DNA of 8,429 nucleotides, taken from Prolixibacteraceae bacterium (lineage in GTDB: Bacteria; Bacteroidota; Bacteroidia; Bacteroidales; Prolixibacteraceae). The stretch spans positions 1 to 8,429 of the forward strand of contig JAQIDF010000268.1 of assembly GCA_027858145.1 (NCBI GenBank), read 5' to 3'. The notes under the pieces are model-generated. The model was given only the letters and a program-made list of their open reading frames with translations, was not told where the DNA came from and did not search any database. The position numbers and the translations under genes were made by a program. Shown piece by piece: positions 6,925 to 8,429 of this stretch; the stretch's first letter is position 1, and every line of letters starts with the position of its first letter.

Positions 6925-8043
6925 ATGAAAATAAAGAATATTGTTTTGATTAGCTGGCTTGTTGTCTTGTCAACTGTTTCAACTGCACAGAAATTGCCTT
7001 CAAAGCAGGAAGTGCTCGAAAAAATGGTACTCACAAACGAATACCTGATGAAGAAATGGCCCGATCCGGGAGTTGATGTTGTTACCGAAAGAAGTCGCAC
7101 AAGTAATCTATGGACACGTGCTGTTTATTACGAGGGATTAATGGCTTTGAACGAAATAAAACCCGAAAAAAAATACCTCGATTATGCCATTGAGTGGGGA
7201 GAGTCGCACGATTGGGGGCTTCGCTTCGGACTAGAGTCTCGGCATGCCGATCCTCACTGTGCCGGACAAACCTACCTCTATTTGTATGAAGTAGATCCAA
7301 AACCCGAACGCATAAAAGGGATAAAAACATCTATCGATTACATGATGGAAACCGAAAAAATTGATGATTGGGATTGGATTGATGCATTGCAAATGGCCAT
7401 GCCCGTTTTTGCGAAACTTGCTGTTATTACCGGAGACAGCAGATATTCGGAAAGAATGTATGAAATGTATATGGATACAAAAGTTCGGCAAGGCCTTTAC
7501 AATAAAAAAGATGGTTTGTGGTGGCGCGATGCCGATTTTCTTCCACCGTATAAAGAACCCAATGGCGAAGACTGTTACTGGAGCCGTGGAAATGGTTGGG
7601 TGGTTGCCGCTCTTGTGAGGGTAATGGATATTCTACCCGAAGACGACCCGCACAGGAAAGAATACCTGAAAACCTACAAGCAAATGATGAAAGCATTACT
7701 TAAAATTCAACGCGAAGATGGCTTCTGGAATGTGAGTTTGCACGATCCGAATCATTATGGAGGAAAGGAAACAAGCGGAACAGTACTTTTTGTATATGGT
7801 ATGGCCTGGGGAGTAAATAATGGGATTTTGAAGGAGAAAAAATTTATGCCGGCCATTGTTAAAGGGTGGAATGCTTTAGCAAACGAAGCGGTACACCCAA
7901 ATGGTATGCTGGGGTATGTGCAGGGAACCGGAAAAGAACCTAAAGACGGACAACCTGTTACTTATGATAAAAAAGCTAATTTTGAAGATTACGGTCTGGG
8001 ATGTTTTTTACTTGCAGGCGCTGAAGTTTATAAATTAAAATAA
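6925..8043 (+). CDS. GH105 unsaturated rhamnogalacturonyl hydrolase
   Basis: This 372-residue protein has a signal peptide with a likely cut at STA|QKL (after residue 21), placing it in the periplasm. The rest is one (alpha/alpha)6 barrel of the GH88/GH105 type, with the usual family length. Clear motifs are SRHADPHCAGQTYLYLYE (105-122, with Asp109), DDWDWIDALQMAMP (147-160, where Asp153 matches the conserved catalytic Asp of the W-x-D-x-L-x-M-x-x-P pattern) and YWSRGNGWV (218-226), a hallmark of GH105. The C-terminal FEDYGLGCFLLAGAEVY (352-368) is also typical. The family hydrates the double bond of 4,5-unsaturated galacturonate at the non-reducing end of lyase products such as unsaturated GalA-rhamnose, so it implies that a pectin or rhamnogalacturonan lyase is encoded elsewhere. 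It lies 134 bases after the GH106-like gene, a gap long enough for its own promoter, and ends just before the terminator. All expected family residues seen are intact. Confidence 0.95.
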   Translation: MKIKNIVLISWLVVLSTVSTAQKLPSKQEVLEKMVLTNEYLMKKWPDPGVDVVTERSRTSNLWTRAVYYEGLMALNEIKPEKKYLDYAIEWGESHDWGLRFGLESRHADPHCAGQTYLYLYEVDPKPERIKGIKTSIDYMMETEKIDDWDWIDALQMAMPVFAKLAVITGDSRYSERMYEMYMDTKVRQGLYNKKDGLWWRDADFLPPYKEPNGEDCYWSRGNGWVVAALVRVMDILPEDDPHRKEYLKTYKQMMKALLKIQREDGFWNVSLHDPNHYGGKETSGTVLFVYGMAWGVNNGILKEKKFMPAIVKGWNALANEAVHPNGMLGYVQGTGKEPKDGQPVTYDKKANFEDYGLGCFLLAGAEVYKLK

Positions 8044-8083
8044 TGATAACTCATATCTTTAATGTTTTAATATCCAACATGAA

Positions 8084-8111
8084 AAAAGGCTACCTTAACA
8101 GGCAGCCTTTT
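8084..8111. terminator. Bidirectional intrinsic terminator between the GH105 gene and infB
   Basis: The stem AAAAGGCT (8084-8091) pairs perfectly with AGCCTTTT (8104-8111). One A/C mismatch follows inward, then two further C-G pairs and the loop TTAACA (8095-8100). On the plus strand the hairpin ends in four Ts followed by an AT-rich run; on the minus strand it ends in six Ts (8087 down to 8082). It lies 41 bases after the GH105 stop and 26 bases after the infB stop, so it can end both convergent transcripts; the longer T-run favours the infB direction. Confidence 0.87.
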
Positions 8112-8136
8112 GATATTTTATATCTTGTGATTTTGC

Positions 8137-8429
8137 TTATAACTTTTTGGCAACTTCAACAGTGGTAAACGATTCGATGGTGTCGCCTACTTTGACATCG
8201 TTAAAGTTGGCCACGTTTATACCGCACTCGTAACCACTCCTTACTTCCCTCGCATCTTCTTTAAATCGTTTCAATGAGCCAAGGTCGCCTGTATAAATCA
8301 CAATTCCGTCGCGAATGACCCTTGCTTTGTTGTTACGGATAATTTTTCCGTCGCGAACAAGGCATCCGGCAATGGTACCCACCTTCGTGATTTTGTATAC
8401 TTCCTGTATTTCTGCAGTACCTGTAATCT
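8137..8429 (-). CDS. infB: Translation initiation factor IF-2, C-terminal fragment (5' end outside the window)
   Basis: Read on the minus strand, the frame enters at the right edge (first full codon at 8427-8425) and ends with TAA at 8139-8137, giving 96 residues. It covers the last part of IF-2: GTAEIQEVYKITKVGTIAGC leads into the C-terminal beta-barrel domain that binds the formyl-methionyl initiator tRNA. Typical family stretches follow: KARVIRDGIVIYTGDLGSLKRFKED, then REVRSGYECGI, FNDVKVGDTIESF and a short VEVAKKL tail. IF-2 is the cytoplasmic GTPase that places the initiator tRNA on the 30S ribosome and joins the subunits. A GTG at 8382 inside this domain could be mistaken for a start, but the homologous sequence continues upstream, so the gene is truncated by the window rather than short. 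It is convergent with the glycan genes and unrelated to them in function. Confidence 0.97.
   Translation of the reverse strand, partial: ITGTAEIQEVYKITKVGTIAGCLVRDGKIIRNNKARVIRDGIVIYTGDLGSLKRFKEDAREVRSGYECGINVANFNDVKVGDTIESFTTVEVAKKL

Noticed and set aside
7361..7618. An 85-codon plus-strand open frame in another phase inside the GH105 gene
   Set aside because: It overlaps the most conserved part of GH105, including the catalytic and WSRGNGW motifs, and has no domain or start signal of its own.
1..8429. CRISPR array, tRNA or rRNA genes, insertion sequences, prophage or toxin-antitoxin genes
   Set aside because: No regularly spaced repeats, cloverleaf-like sequence, terminal inverted repeats with a transposase, or small paired genes were seen on either strand.

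Overview
The window comes from a member of the Bacteroidota. The codon usage is AT-leaning, the signal peptides and lipoprotein signals are short, the genes lack strong Shine-Dalgarno sites, and the fragment of translation factor IF-2 at the right edge reads like a Bacteroidota protein. A marine or sediment relative of the Prolixibacteraceae or Marinilabiliales would fit, but that placement is inference; no taxonomic marker other than the partial infB is present.

Layout: bases 1-212 hold the tail of a gene that resembles the last coils of a GH28-type beta-helix protein. Four forward-strand genes follow with short gaps of 59, 27 and 18 bases: an exported CBM9-like/PKD protein (318-1388), a GH35 beta-galactosidase with a DUF5597-type C-terminus (1448-3109), a GH28 lipoprotein (3137-4555) and a compact GH106-like lipoprotein (4574-6790). 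After a 134-base gap comes an exported GH105 unsaturated rhamnogalacturonyl hydrolase (6925-8043). A strong bidirectional terminator (8084-8111) separates this block from infB, which runs convergently on the minus strand and is cut by the right window edge. No gap without a gene exceeds 300 bases.

The gene set is coherent for the breakdown of pectin, and most specifically of rhamnogalacturonan-I. GH28 would open the backbone, GH105 would remove the unsaturated galacturonate left at the ends by lyases, the GH106-like enzyme would release rhamnose, and GH35 would trim galactose from side chains. The CBM9-like/PKD protein may hold substrate or support assembly. All five intact proteins carry export signals, so the work is done in the periplasm or at the envelope. 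No SusC/SusD pair, polysaccharide lyase, transporter or regulator is visible, so this looks like the right-hand end of a larger polysaccharide utilization locus beside a housekeeping gene. No RNA gene, CRISPR array, insertion sequence or phage gene was found. Nothing here is clearly a new kind of system; the least explained parts are the CBM9-like/PKD protein and the compact GH106-like enzyme.
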